In this document: piece by piece, positions 9,401-16,724 of the stretch | Layout of the letters: each line of letters opens with the position of its first letter | Numbering within the stretch: position 1 is the first letter of the stretch | Assembly (NCBI RefSeq): GCF_003253485.1 | Contig: NZ_QKTX01000001.1 | Coordinates: forward strand, 62,001-126,000 | Direction of reading: 5' to 3' | DNA: 64,000 nt | Origin: Algoriphagus aquaeductus | GTDB lineage: Bacteria > Bacteroidota > Bacteroidia > Cytophagales > Cyclobacteriaceae | Notes under the pieces: model-generated | Database searches by the model: none | What the model was told of the DNA's origin: nothing | What the model saw: only the letters and a program-made list of their open reading frames with translations | Program-made: the position numbers and the translations under genes

Positions 9401-11032
9401 GACTGCAGCAACGTGGGACCGAGCACCGTGACCCTGACAGTAACCGATGTCAACGGCAACACGGCCACCGGTACGGCAATCGTCACGGTTGAAGATAACA
9501 TCGCTCCTGTGGTGAACACGCAAAACCTCACAATCCAGCTGGATGCGACAGGCAACGCCAGTATCAATGCTGCTGATCTCAACAACGGAAGCAATGATGC
9601 CTGTGGAATCCAGAGCATCATACTGAGCAAGGCTACTTTTGATTGTTCCGATATTGGGGAAAACACCGTAACGCTGACCGTCACCGATGTGAACGGCAAC
9701 ACGGCCACGGGTACGGCCGTGGTGACGGTAGAGGATAGGCTAGCTCCGGTACCCACCCGGGCACAGCTCAATCCGATCACGGCGATCTGTCAGTTGACGG
9801 AGTTGGTGGCGCCAACCGCAGAGGACAACTGTGGAGGCTTGATTACAGCAACTACCGATGCCAAACTTCCAATCCGAGAAACTACAACAGTGACATGGGT
9901 CTTTGTGGATTCCCAGGGAAATCAGACCATACAGACCCAAGAGATCCGAATAGAGGATCCGGTTGCTCCGGAGATTTCAGAGGTTCCGGAGGATTTCGAG
10001 GTGATTTTGTTTGCAAACCGGCCGTATGTGTTGCCTGATTTTACCAAAATAGCAAATGCAAAAGACAATTGTACTTTGGTAAGTTTCACTCAAAATCTGG
10101 AACCCGGAAGGGTCTTCATGACTCCAGGTAAAATAGAGGTGGTCTTGACAGCGGTGGACAGCTTTGAAAATGAGACCACGGTCAGTTTCACCATTACCCT
10201 GAGTAACCGTCTGCTCATAGGCCTGACGGATCCGGCCCTGATAACCGTTCCTTGGAATACCGCTGCCAATGCGATTTCAGTTCCACAGAATATAACGGTG
10301 ACGCTATCCGACGGAGAGGTGATTACGCTTCCGGTGACCTGGGATCTTGCGGGGTACAATCCGCTCCTGTCGGCTGTCTATCAGTTCATGGGGACCCTTA
10401 CGCTGGGTGATATTCAAAATCCGGAAAACCTTCAGCCTAAATTGACTATTCTGGTAGCTGACAAGTTGTTGCCGACGGATATCCTTTTGTCAAATTCTGC
10501 TTTTGGAGCCAACACGGGGACCAATCTGCCGATAGGAGGGTTTACGACGGTGGATCCCCAGGACAATATCCATGTGTATGAGTTGGTATCTCCGGGATTG
10601 AATGACGGAAAGTACTTCCGGATCGTTGGAAATCAGCTGTTCTTTGACACAGAGGAGTCCTTACCTGGTAAGGTGAATTTCACCATTACGGTGAGAAGTA
10701 CGGACAGGGTTGGCAATTCCATTGAGCGGACCTTTACCTTGACCAGAACCCGGATTCCGATAGAACAGATAGAAGTGTTCAACAGCTTTACGCCAAACAA
10801 CGATGGGACCAACGATACCTGGGGGATTCCGGATTTGCAATTCTTCCAAGGGGGTAGAGTACAGGTGTTTGACCGGGACGGTAGAAGAGTCTTTTATACT
10901 GAAAGTCCTGCTGTCCGCTGGGATGGAAGTTTCGAAGGAAAAGAGCTTCCGACCGGTTCCTATATCTGGATTTTGGAATCGAGAGAAACCGGTGAGGTGA
11001 GAAGAGGAACGCTCACGTTGATCAGGAATTAA
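3431..11032 (+). CDS. giant multidomain cell-surface adhesin with T9SS type-B sorting domain
   Basis: A 2533-residue secreted protein. It has a Sec signal peptide (residues 1-25, ending VLGQ), an N-terminal beta-rich domain, a PKTLTASL-type MBG/YDG-like segment near residue 360, four putative-Ig (He_PIG/cadherin-like, NDAP-ended) repeats at residues 555-956, two cadherin-bulb-like segments to about 1215, two Ig-like segments to about 1455, four SEAVTGL-type Ig repeats (1456-1864), and three HYR-like repeats (1865-2103). The final 85 residues are a gliding-motility CHU_C/T9SS type-B sorting domain (SFTPNNDGTNDTW, then VFDRDGRRVF and LPTGSYIW). It should cross the outer membrane through the type IX system and act in adhesion or matrix binding. 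The following PorP/SprF gene supports T9SS export. The repeat arrays are very similar at DNA level. Confidence 0.92.
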   Translation: MKQLYKSFWICLALLWAALTPVLGQCILFPGNLVFSGVNLDDDGVDGTQKNDRFSFVLLQDVSENFEIYFTDIGWTSAGSFQSSAQALSDGAIKWTAPVGGVEAGTQITIDAKYNLSASHGTVSGVRATPNNSALYLDLGISGDQLFAFTGSLASPTFIAGVNLNQAWTSLLPDKLTSSESAIPSGLSIANVQNLSLTSSFQNGFTNAVITGTSFSGLFSTIVSSFNSPANWSFDETYLPTSIPAGFQLPKNLSFTVTPFNFLNAPTGTNTITYGNNTQFGVTTVDIRNIATYQWQISINGGVAFNPITEGGIYSGVSTNTLVITKPPVSYTNYQYRVYAVDACGNETFSSAITLTVNPKTLTASLIGTIQKERDGNTNATIQNSNLELNGVVGTDLVALVNPGTGTYASALPGTNIQVTVSGLSITGADVANYILNPSTASAAIGIIMDTTPPDGYTVAIDQDLINESNQSAVSFSFADAEIGSTYQYSFTSSGGGTPVSGSGTVSSASQQVAGINLSGLGQGTITLTLTLTDSYSNTGSPVTDTSIKFINSPPTVANPIPNQDTDEDTAFNFQFDLNTFQDPDNQVLSYTAQLSGGGPLPAWLMFDPAERTFSGTPANSDVGTVSIAVTADDGNGGTVTDTFDLTVINTNDAPTVVNPILDQFATQNAAFNFQFALDVFADIDLGDVLTYTAQISGGGELPTWLSFDGVNRRFSGTPGQSDVGNLDIDVIASDGNGGTVTDTFRITVVDVNDAPTVQNSIPNQDATEDEEFVFQFGSDVFFDLDGDDLSYSAQLSGGGSLPGWLTFNPAIRTFSGTPTNSDVGTVSITVTADDGNGGTVTDTFDITVINVNDAPTVANPIADQFATEDIAFNFQFGLNVFNDIDVGDILTYTAQLSDGGSLPLWLSFDGNNRRFSGTPGNSDVGNLDIVVTASDELGASVSDTFTLIVVGVNDAPVVTAPFFIQVTEDVLTPLTGISIEDVDAGTGEITLTLSVTSGALSATAGSGVTVGGTSSSLILSGSLSDLNDFISAGQVGFTTALNQTDQVGMELEVNDNGNTGTGGAKTDNTTVNLLVLSVNDPPVNVVPGPQNVDQGGVLIFSIANGNAISTSDVETGDDGLITVTLTAINGTLTLGGNTGVTTSPGDGIEDPTITLSGTVSNVNSAMNGLAFRPTVGYNGSASLTITSNDGGKFGLGGVLTDTDEISITVNSINPIVNRVTSSVADGFYKIGDVLIIEVEFDQVVEVNATGGSPTLKLETGGTDREAVYLEGSGTNTLSFTYTVQEGDFSSDLDYTGIDALALNGGIIENVSNDPAVLDLPVAGTSNSLSGQKDIGIDGVVPVITSVSVPSNGIYAIGQNLDFTINLSEAVLVNGTPQLSLTVGATTRQAIYIAGSGSTALVFRYTVQSGDLDLNGIVVGSLSLNDGTIRDAVGNNANLTLNSVGSTSQVLVDGERPSVITFTVSENQLAIGQTATVSITFSEAVTGLTAADFTVANGTLSGLSTADGGITWTATLTPVNGVEDPINIIQLDNTGYADLVGNSGSGVSASDNYAVDTQRPVVVSFMVSDTQLAAGETSLVTLTFSEAVTGLTVADFTVANGTLSGLTTSDGGITWTVTLTPDNGVEDATNVITLDNTGYTDLAGNSGTGTTDSNNYTVDTQVPTAILSVNDTQLILGETTTVTVTFSEAVTGLTVADFTVANGTLSGLSTADGGITWTATLTPDNGVEDPTNVITLDNTGYQDAAGNAGTGTTDSNNYAVDTQRPTATITVGDTQLTVGETTIVTIAFSEAVTGLSLGDFIVSNGLLGSLSTEDNMTYTAILTPLPNTEDATNVIRLDNTGFRDLAGNSGSGTTESNNYLVDTQPPLVNTQNITIQLNETGNVSIQANQVDDNSTDGFGIADLMIDQTDFDCSDVGPNTVTLTVTDVNGNTATGTAIVTVEDNTAPVVNTRNLTIQLDATGNASITADQLNNGSADACGIQSITASKTSFDCSNVGPSTVTLTVTDVNGNTATGTAIVTVEDNIAPVVNTQNLTIQLDATGNASINAADLNNGSNDACGIQSIILSKATFDCSDIGENTVTLTVTDVNGNTATGTAVVTVEDRLAPVPTRAQLNPITAICQLTELVAPTAEDNCGGLITATTDAKLPIRETTTVTWVFVDSQGNQTIQTQEIRIEDPVAPEISEVPEDFEVILFANRPYVLPDFTKIANAKDNCTLVSFTQNLEPGRVFMTPGKIEVVLTAVDSFENETTVSFTITLSNRLLIGLTDPALITVPWNTAANAISVPQNITVTLSDGEVITLPVTWDLAGYNPLLSAVYQFMGTLTLGDIQNPENLQPKLTILVADKLLPTDILLSNSAFGANTGTNLPIGGFTTVDPQDNIHVYELVSPGLNDGKYFRIVGNQLFFDTEESLPGKVNFTITVRSTDRVGNSIERTFTLTRTRIPIEQIEVFNSFTPNNDGTNDTWGIPDLQFFQGGRVQVFDRDGRRVFYTESPAVRWDGSFEGKELPTGSYIWILESRETGEVRRGTLTLIRN
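5093..6298 (+). repeat. four tandem 300/303-bp He_PIG/cadherin-like repeats in the adhesin gene
   Basis: Units start at 5093, 5393, 5696 and 5996, each encoding about 100 residues that end in NDAP. Units 1 and 3 share FNP/FDPA..RTFSGTP.NSDVGTVSI, and units 2 and 4 share LSFDG.NRRFSGTPG.SDVGNLDI. The array therefore looks like a duplicated A-B pair. Confidence 0.85.
7796..9022 (+). repeat. four tandem 303-309-bp Ig-like repeats in the adhesin gene
   Basis: Units start at 7796, 8105, 8414 and 8720. Each encodes a domain with FSEAVTGL, DF.V.NG.LS.L and LDNTG. The first three are nearly identical over long stretches: the same 20-base block (gaggcggtcacgggtttgac) recurs at 7877, 8186 and 8492. 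Unit 4 has diverged. Confidence 0.88.
9023..9739 (+). repeat. three tandem ~240-bp HYR-like repeats in the adhesin gene
   Basis: Units start at 9023, 9260 and 9500 and encode about 80 residues each, ending in VTDVNGNTATGTA and VEDN/VEDR. Units 2 and 3 contain two cysteines (DACGIQS and FDCS). Unit 1 keeps only the second (FGIAD replaces the first). Confidence 0.85.
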
Positions 11033-11058
11033 CCAGTTGAGTCAAGAAAATTTTTACC

Positions 11059-11082
11059 GGGTGAGATGAGCAATTCTCACCC
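11059..11082. other. perfect 8-bp stem-loop between adhesin and PorP genes
   Basis: GGGTGAGA (11059-11066) and TCTCACCC (11075-11082) form a hairpin with an 8-base loop. No T-run follows, so it is not a clear terminator. It could stabilise or attenuate the mRNA between the two genes. Confidence 0.45.
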
Positions 11083-11105
11083 ACTCTTAAAATCAGGAAA
11101 TTGAA

Positions 11106-12062
11106 ATGAAAAAATACAGCTACCTATTCCTCCTTTTTCTGCTGACAGTAAGTACGGCATCCTATTCCCAATCCCGAAAGTTTGTCAGCCAGTTTTCCCA
11201 CTTTCAGGGCTACTTCAACCCGGCTTTGACAGGCTATGAAGGAAGTGTGGTCCGGGGTTTTGTCCGCAATCAATGGGGCGGGATAGAGGGGGCACCGAAG
11301 ACCTACTTTCTATCCGCGGACATTGACTTTGGCGAACTGGCAGGGGAGGAGGATCCGGCCCTGTTGGGCAAGAATGCACTTTCGGTGAACCTGCTGCAGG
11401 ATAATTTTGGTGCTTTCCGTGAAAATGAGCTGATGGTAAACTATGCCGCACGGGTCAGAATCAGTCAATCCCATAATCTTCGCCTGGGTACGGGAGTGAG
11501 CTATCAGAGCATCCGGTTGGACGGAAATGCGCTGACTACAGAGGAGGCCAACGATCCGACGATAGGACAGTACCTGGGGACATTCAGCAATCTGAATGTT
11601 ATCGACTTCAACATCGGGATGGCCTTGACGCATGCCAACTACTATTTGTCCTACGGGATCCACCGGGCCAACGGAGGTAAATTTCAGCGAGGGGATGAGT
11701 TTATGGAGGGCTATCCGGCAGAGCACATGGTGCAGGCGGGTTTCCGTCAGGCGGTGAGTGAAAATCTTGCTTTCACAGGCAATGCATTTTACCGAACACG
11801 AAAAAACCTGCCCGACATAATGGAACTGAACCTGAAGCTGCTGATGATGGATCGGTTTTGGATAGGGTTGGGCCATCGGTTCGACTATGCAACAAATGTT
11901 CAGGCCGGAATTCTGACAGGCAAACTAAGAATTGGCTATGTGTATGAATTTCCGATGGTGGGTTCCTACCTGCTTCCGGGAGGGATCCATGAGTTTACGG
12001 TCGCGCTGAACCTGTTCCGCTTCAATGAAAGACAGAACAAAGATGAGGTGATTATGTGGTAA
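11106..12062 (+). CDS. PorP/SprF family type IX secretion-associated outer-membrane protein
   Basis: A 318-residue protein with a signal peptide (MKKYSYLFLLFLLTVSTASYSQ) and the PorP/SprF opening (FVSQFSHFQGYFNPALTGYEG, then RNQWGGIEGAPKTYF), followed by amphipathic beta strands of an outer-membrane barrel. Family members are found with large type-B substrates; SprF itself is needed for secretion of the adhesin SprB in Flavobacterium. Here it lies 73 bases after the giant adhesin gene. It is probably the dedicated partner that anchors or exports that adhesin (inference from family and position). Confidence 0.9.
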   Translation: MKKYSYLFLLFLLTVSTASYSQSRKFVSQFSHFQGYFNPALTGYEGSVVRGFVRNQWGGIEGAPKTYFLSADIDFGELAGEEDPALLGKNALSVNLLQDNFGAFRENELMVNYAARVRISQSHNLRLGTGVSYQSIRLDGNALTTEEANDPTIGQYLGTFSNLNVIDFNIGMALTHANYYLSYGIHRANGGKFQRGDEFMEGYPAEHMVQAGFRQAVSENLAFTGNAFYRTRKNLPDIMELNLKLLMMDRFWIGLGHRFDYATNVQAGILTGKLRIGYVYEFPMVGSYLLPGGIHEFTVALNLFRFNERQNKDEVIMW

Positions 12063-13237
12063 GGGGAGAAGAAAGAGCCGAGAGATAAGAGGCTAGACTT
12101 AAAAATAAGACTTACACACTCTCCCCTAAGACCATTTTTAGGAAAAAATTAGATATGCTGGGGAGAAAAATTTGGTAAGTATTTCATTTAGAACTGATTG
12201 TATTTTTGGATTTGACTAAGAAATTGGAAGTTAGTACCCAAACTTGTCTAGCTCATTCCTAGGTAAGGGTAATGAAGGTTTAAATTAATTCCAGAACATG
12301 CCGCCCAAAGTGGTCGACAGGGTTATTCTCACAGCGAATCTGAAAAACTCAGTCCACACAAACATGTGACTTCACCCCCTTTTTTCAAGGGCTACTTTAG
12401 TGTCGGGAGATTTAAAAACTCTTTAACCTGGATGATGCATTAGATTTCGTAGCTGCCTTTCCCGATAGCGTGGCGTATCGGGAGGAGCTCAAAATGCAAG
12501 AAAATCAGTCACTTTGGATCCCGATAATTATCTGGAGAAAAGTGAAGTGAAACGACTGATTTTGTCCGCCGCGGCCGATAAGCTCGATGTGGATTTTCTA
12601 ATGCATATTTCAGGTTTAAACTATATGATAAGGGTATTTTTACGATTTCTGCATTTCTCCGGACCTTCACTTTTTCATAGCAGGCCAGATATTATTTCCT
12701 CATGGGATAAGAAGATGCAAAAGGCTTATCCTTGTTTCTCTGGGGAGTAAAAAATGACTCTTCCGGGTTTCAATACTCATTTCTCCCAAATCATAGGACT
12801 GGGACAAAAAGGAACAAAATTCTTTGAAAGATTGGAAAAATCGAGCAATCTGAATTTCACCCATTTATGTGGTTTCAGACACCTGCTTATCTTCTGAAAT
12901 TTGTCAAATAAAAAAATCAATCTAGAAGGATCGGCATGCTTGAGATATTTCCCGAGAAGGTTGAAAACAAGAATCCTTCGATAGCCGGTAATGAGCAGGT
13001 CAAAGTTTCGGTCATCACATCTACCTTCAGGTAGGAAGGCTTCCGATCCAATAATCAAAGCCGGTTAGGCTGGTGGTGCTAGGGGTCAATCTAAAAATTC
13101 AATCATGCCACACATAGGTTATAAACCAAAAATTATAAATCTCCGGAAAAGTGTTCAAGCCAAAGACAGTAACAGCGTCATATTTTTATAAAGACCTGAA
13201 TCGAGACTTAAAACTAATTCTAAAGTAAATAATACGA
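12063..13237. other. 1.2-kb intergenic region, no convincing gene
   Basis: I see no ORF with a recognisable product. Two small open frames (12514-12750 + and 12777-13058 -) have no start context or family resemblance. The region contains a compact hairpin, TCCCGATA/TATCGGGA (12460-12483, 8-base loop), and an inverted pair aggggag/ctcccct (12062 and about 12121). It may be the scar of a decayed gene or mobile element. Confidence 0.4.
12460..12483. repeat. 8-bp inverted repeat (TCCCGATA/TATCGGGA)
   Basis: Perfect arms at 12460-12467 and 12476-12483 around the loop GCGTGGCG. It has the look of a REP-type extragenic palindrome. The half-site cccgata also occurs near 16175 and 54826, outside genes. 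Confidence 0.4.
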
Positions 13238-13636
13238 ATGAATCTTGAACATGTAGCACTTTGGACAGAAAATCTAGAAACCTTGAAAGACTATTATAGC
13301 CGGTATTTTCAAGGCAAGGCCAATACCCTATATATCAATCCCAAAACCGGGTTTAAAAGCTACTTTATCTCTTTTCAATCTGGAGCGAGGCTGGAAATTA
13401 TGCAAATGCCGGGAATACCGGACAATCAAAATGACAGGAAACAAAAACAACATCTTGGATTGATCCATCTTGCCTTCGGGGCAGCGTCTAAAAAGGATGT
13501 GGATGCAAAAGCTTTAGAACTTCTGGAGTCAGGTTTTGAAATTTTAAAGGGTCCCCGAATCACTGGAGACAACTACTATGAATTCGAAACCTTAGACCCT
13601 GACGGCAATAGGATTGAGGTGACTTTCAGATTATAG
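13238..13636 (+). CDS. VOC family (glyoxalase/bleomycin-resistance-like) protein
   Basis: A 132-residue protein with the two-module vicinal-oxygen-chelate fold. Candidate metal ligands sit where the family has them: His5 (NLEHVALW), Glu53 (ARLEIMQM), His77 (GLIHLAF) and Glu127 (NRIEVTF). It starts at the first ATG after a non-coding stretch, with no Shine-Dalgarno sequence, as usual in this phylum. It is cytoplasmic, with no signal. Lactoylglutathione-lyase-like, dioxygenase or resistance roles are all possible. Its neighbour is an S41 peptidase with a 57-base gap, and no functional link is obvious. Confidence 0.85.
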   Translation: MNLEHVALWTENLETLKDYYSRYFQGKANTLYINPKTGFKSYFISFQSGARLEIMQMPGIPDNQNDRKQKQHLGLIHLAFGAASKKDVDAKALELLESGFEILKGPRITGDNYYEFETLDPDGNRIEVTFRL

Positions 13637-13693
13637 TCCCATGCGATACCCTGATTCATTTTTCTAGTACATTATCTAACTGTAATAAATACC

Positions 13694-14740
13694 ATGAACA
13701 CAAAATTCTTTATCATCATAGTTTTCTGCCTAGTTTTTACTAAAGGAAAAAGTATGGCTCAAATGCCAGATTCGGTCAAAACATACATCGACAGTGCTCT
13801 GTATATCATGGAATCCAAATCCATTTATGCTAAAAATTTAGACTGGAATAAAATCAGGGATTCTACTTATCAATTGGGGAAAAAAGCCAGTAACATTCAG
13901 GAATCTTTTATTGCTATAAAATATGCCTTTGAACAATTGAATGATTCTCATGGCATGTTGGCCAGCAAAAGTGATTACCATCGGGTACCTTTATCGATTA
14001 ATTTCAGCGAAGTATTAAGTCCTGGAATTAAATCAGAGTTTTTGAAAGGAAATAGATTTGTTCATCAATTTTTGCCGGGAAATATAGCCTATCTCCGCGT
14101 ACCGACCATGCCAATCACAGAACAGGAGGATATAGATGATTTAGGCAATAAGTTGAGAAACCTGCTATGTGAACTTTTAGCTGAAAATCCCTCAGGATTG
14201 ATTTTGGATCTGAGGATGAATTCAGGAGGAAATTCCGCTCCCATGCTATCCGGTTTGGGTCCTATTTTTCATCAAGAAGTAATAGGATATAGCGTAGACA
14301 AGGACGGCAATCTGCTTAATGAGATCAAGCTCCAAGATGGTGTGGTAATCGGTGAAAATGGAGAGAAAATGGTCAACATTCAAAATTCATGTATGGCAAG
14401 TCCTGAAATGCCAATAGCTGTTTTGATTGGTCCATCCACAGCTAGTTCAGGAGAAATCTTAGCATACTTGCTCCATGCTCAGCCCAATGTATCGGCATTT
14501 GGAGAGCCTAGCCTTGGTTTTTGCAATGCCACCCAAGGATTCTTTTTTATGGATCAAAAGGGATATCTGCTCCTGACTGTCCAAATGATTGCAGATGCCA
14601 ATCAGTCAGTCAATTTTGGTATGAAGGTTATTCCCGATGTCTATATCAAAAGTGATGATAATTATGAAAACCTATTGGAGGATGTGACTGTCCTTCCTGC
14701 CATTGATTGGATAAAGGGAAGCAAATCAGCTCATTTTTGA
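13694..14740 (+). CDS. S41 family (tail-specific/CtpA-like) peptidase without PDZ
   Basis: A 348-residue exported protein: signal peptide residues 1-22 ending SMAQ, a helical N-terminal region, then the S41 core with GNIAYLRVP (129-137), GLILDLRMNSGGN (168-180) and the catalytic TASSGE segment (249-254) followed by AFGEPSLG. It is shorter than CtpA and has no recognisable PDZ domain, like the small S41 proteins common in Bacteroidota. It likely cleaves or processes cell-envelope proteins in the periplasm. The substrate is unknown. Confidence 0.85.
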   Translation: MNTKFFIIIVFCLVFTKGKSMAQMPDSVKTYIDSALYIMESKSIYAKNLDWNKIRDSTYQLGKKASNIQESFIAIKYAFEQLNDSHGMLASKSDYHRVPLSINFSEVLSPGIKSEFLKGNRFVHQFLPGNIAYLRVPTMPITEQEDIDDLGNKLRNLLCELLAENPSGLILDLRMNSGGNSAPMLSGLGPIFHQEVIGYSVDKDGNLLNEIKLQDGVVIGENGEKMVNIQNSCMASPEMPIAVLIGPSTASSGEILAYLLHAQPNVSAFGEPSLGFCNATQGFFFMDQKGYLLLTVQMIADANQSVNFGMKVIPDVYIKSDDNYENLLEDVTVLPAIDWIKGSKSAHF

Positions 14741-14861
14741 AGTGATACCATGCATCATAGTGCGTGTAAAGCAATCTAAAACCCGATCTACCCAAATGCA
14801 TCAGCTTTTGGGGAATTGTAAGATTTAGATTTATCCCATTTTAGGCTTTAAACCTTCAATT

Positions 14862-14972
14862 TTTCTGACCACCCTCAATGATCAATATGCTCTTAAAGGT
14901 TTTGAATTGGATGTAATTGATTACCTTATGAAACTCTTCTCTTTTGAGGGGTTTTACAAAGGCCTTTCATAA
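14862..14972 (+). pseudogene. remnant of a LytTR-type response regulator receiver domain
   Basis: Reading from 14862, the frame gives FLTTLNDQYALKGFELDV then IDYLMKLFSFEGFYKGLS and a TAA at 14970. This matches the end of the receiver domain of LytR/AlgR regulators (family pattern: FTTAyd.YAlkgFe...DYLlKPfs.erF); the intact regulator at 50467-51249 has FTTAFDQYAIRAFEVNSVDF at the same place. The conserved proline after the lysine has become leucine, the phospho-acceptor region is not readable upstream, and no LytTR domain follows. It is a decayed gene fragment. Confidence 0.7.
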
Positions 14973-15100
14973 AACTATCAAGCTGGTGAATTGGAACCTG
15001 TACTGTCAGAAGACCCCTTTTAGAAAGTTCATGGAATAATGGTTTTTAAATTTCCATTAAATCTCTTTCTTTAAAAGTCATTAGTAAATCCAAAAACCCA

Positions 15101-15706
15101 TTGAATACTTTTTCACTTTCCAGACTTTCTGGTGATGAGCAGCTTTGGAATGGGCTCATCCTTGGTGATCGCGATTCCTTAGGCGCGATCTACCATAAGT
15201 ATGTGCAGGATTTATTCAGGTTTGGCTGTTCCTTAGTTCATGACGAGGATTTGGTCAGAGATGCCATCCAGGAAGTATTTGTTGATCTCTGGAAATATCA
15301 TTTGACACTTCAGCCTACGGACAAGGTCAAGGTCTATTTATTCAAATGCCTGTCAAATCGAATTCAAAAAGAATCCCAATCCGGGCAAAAGCGAAAGGCA
15401 AAACTTGAAAAGTATATGCTGGATGAAGAGGTAATAGTCGAAAGCATCGAAACTAGTCTTATCACGGCCAGTCAGAATAGATCTCTTCAAACTCGTCTTC
15501 GAAAGGCATTGGAATACCTGCCTCTAAGGCAAAAAGAGGTAATCAACTGCCTGTTTTTTGAAAATTTCTCCTACGAGGAAACTGCCAAGATCATGAATAT
15601 TAACCTTAGGTCTGTGTACACCTTGGCTTGGAAAGCCATCTCCAGTCTAAAAGAATCCGTAGGGTTCAGGATTTTTCTGCTGTTTGCAGTGGGATTATTT
15701 AGCTAA
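15101..15706 (+). CDS. ECF sigma-70 family RNA polymerase sigma factor (FecI-like)
   Basis: A 201-residue ECF sigma factor. Region 2 includes LFRFGCSLVHDEDLVRDAIQ and EVFVDLWKY (about residues 38-66), and region 4 includes LEYLPLRQKEVINCLFFENF then SYEETAKIMNINLRSVYTL (about 144-184). The hydrophobic tail (FRIFLLFAVGLFS) is common in Bacteroidota ECF factors of SusCD loci. The start is uncertain: no in-frame ATG fits and a TTG at 15101 is the best choice; the frame is open back to 15050. Its likely partner is the FecR anti-sigma factor at 16725, and its target the susCD-like genes, although the pair is unusually separated by 1 kb. Confidence 0.88.
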   Translation: MNTFSLSRLSGDEQLWNGLILGDRDSLGAIYHKYVQDLFRFGCSLVHDEDLVRDAIQEVFVDLWKYHLTLQPTDKVKVYLFKCLSNRIQKESQSGQKRKAKLEKYMLDEEVIVESIETSLITASQNRSLQTRLRKALEYLPLRQKEVINCLFFENFSYEETAKIMNINLRSVYTLAWKAISSLKESVGFRIFLLFAVGLFS

Positions 15707-15946
15707 AAAGGGCTGGTGTGGGGCTCAATAAGCAGCAGGGACACAGAAAGAAATGATTCTGTTTAAGAAAAAATCGGTTCCAATCCATTCTTTGCAAAAC
15801 TTATGAGACTGCTCAGGTCACCGGGTGCGAAGTCTATGACCTCACTTTTTATAGAAATCCTTTAAGTTATGATTTTTCCTCACGCTGTGTCAGTGGTGGT
15901 TTTTTGAAGTTGTATTTAAGATCAGGACGGGAATTGATGGACCAAT

Positions 15947-15982
15947 AAAGATTGATATACGCTACAATCTTTGCTACCTTTG
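15947..15982 (+). promoter_or_regulatory. Bacteroidota-type promoter with overlapping inverted repeat
   Basis: TACCTTTG at 15975-15982 fits the TAnnTTTG -7 consensus of this phylum, and a TTG at 15952 lies 20 bases upstream as a -33 candidate. A perfect inverted repeat AAAGATTG (15947-15954)/CAATCTTT (15965-15972) covers the -33 region and could be an operator. Confidence 0.55.
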
Positions 15983-16039
15983 TCTTTCTAAAGGCAAACA
16001 TCCAAAGGCCTTGGTTAGTGTTTTAGTCATGTTGCACAT

Positions 16040-16100
16040 CAGGAAATCGAAAATCATCTTCCCCATTTGATAAGCACCCGCGGGTGTGCTTGATTTCCTG
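16040..16100 (+). ncRNA. candidate structured 5' leader element
   Basis: CAGGAAATC (16040-16048) pairs perfectly with GATTTCCTG (16092-16100). An imperfect GC-rich hairpin, AAGCACCC/GGGTGTGCTT (16072-16091), lies inside. It sits in the leader between the predicted promoter and the 35-codon ORF. I cannot assign it to a known RNA family; it may be a cis-regulatory leader. Confidence 0.45.
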
Positions 16101-16229
16101 TAGTCTTTTCGCAAACCATACTTCTAAACCTTCTTTCTTACCGGGGTGATTACTCGCGGCGAATAGACTTTTCCCGATACAGGAACTGCGTACGGTATTC
16201 CATTCTACAGTCCTTAAATGAATTTTACC

Positions 16230-16337
16230 ATGGCAAAAGGAAAAGATTTAAAACCCTCAACGGTTGATTTAAAAGCCCGAAAACAGGAGAAAATCCTAAA
16301 AAAGCTGGAAGAAAAGAAAAATAAAAAACGTCGTTAA
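16230..16337 (+). CDS. small highly basic protein, 35 residues
   Basis: ATG at 16230, stop TAA at 16335-16337. The product begins MAKGKDLKPSTVDLKARKQE and ends in KKRR. It has 14 Lys and 3 Arg and should form one amphipathic basic helix, so it probably binds RNA or the ribosome (inference). Support for being real: a promoter-like site and a folded leader upstream, and a strong terminator 67 bases downstream, making a self-contained transcription unit. It lies between the sigma factor and its presumed anti-sigma factor but is unlikely to be part of that system. I know no named family for it. Confidence 0.6.
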   Translation: MAKGKDLKPSTVDLKARKQEKILKKLEEKKNKKRR

Positions 16338-16403
16338 TCAACAATAGCGAATCGAGAACCTATAGGGCCAATTTTCTTGGTCAATTGGCAAATTGAGCCA
16401 ACC

Positions 16404-16440
16404 TAAAAGCCACCTGATTTCGATTGGGTGGCTTTTTATT
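16404..16440 (+). terminator. rho-independent terminator of the small-ORF unit
   Basis: AAAAGCCACC and GGTGGCTTTTT form a strong stem with a 12-base loop and a run of T, 67 bases after the 35-codon ORF. Confidence 0.85.
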
Positions 16441-16724
16441 TTGAGCAAGAGAAGTTTTTACAGTGATCCAATCCAAGGATCACTTTTGGGGGAAATTCCA
16501 AATTGGATTGCTTTGGATCTCTCTCATCCTTTAGCAGGAAGAATTCCTAACCGGATGAAAAAGCAAAAACGACCAATAGTTTTGTCAGTTTTTTCAGAAT
16601 AAATCTGAATAAAATTGAGTTTAATAGATGTTTTATTTTGTTTTCTTGATCAGCTGAAAAAAAATCTAAAACTGAAGGATAACTTTTTTCATTGTGGGAC
16701 TTATGTGGATGAATACCTTCTCCT

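Larger units (their letters stand above)
15707..16229. other. intergenic region: promoter and long structured leader of a small ORF
   Basis: There is no gene up to 15940. From 15947 on it holds a promoter-like site and a roughly 240-base transcribed leader with a long-range stem ahead of the 35-codon ORF at 16230. Confidence 0.5.

Noticed and set aside
8975..9523. Antisense open frame of 182 codons in the adhesin repeats
   Set aside because: It is repetitive because the sense-strand repeats are; no start context and no family resemblance.
5093..9739. CRISPR-like regular repeats
   Set aside because: The periodic repeats are in-frame protein domains of 240-309 bases inside one gene, not short direct repeats with spacers, and no cas gene is present.
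12514..12750. Small plus-strand ORF of 78 codons
   Set aside because: No recognisable product, no neighbours in operon, and it follows a palindromic repeat; probably chance.
12777..13058. Small minus-strand ORF of 93 codons
   Set aside because: I considered a transposase remnant but no catalytic motif or terminal inverted repeat is visible.
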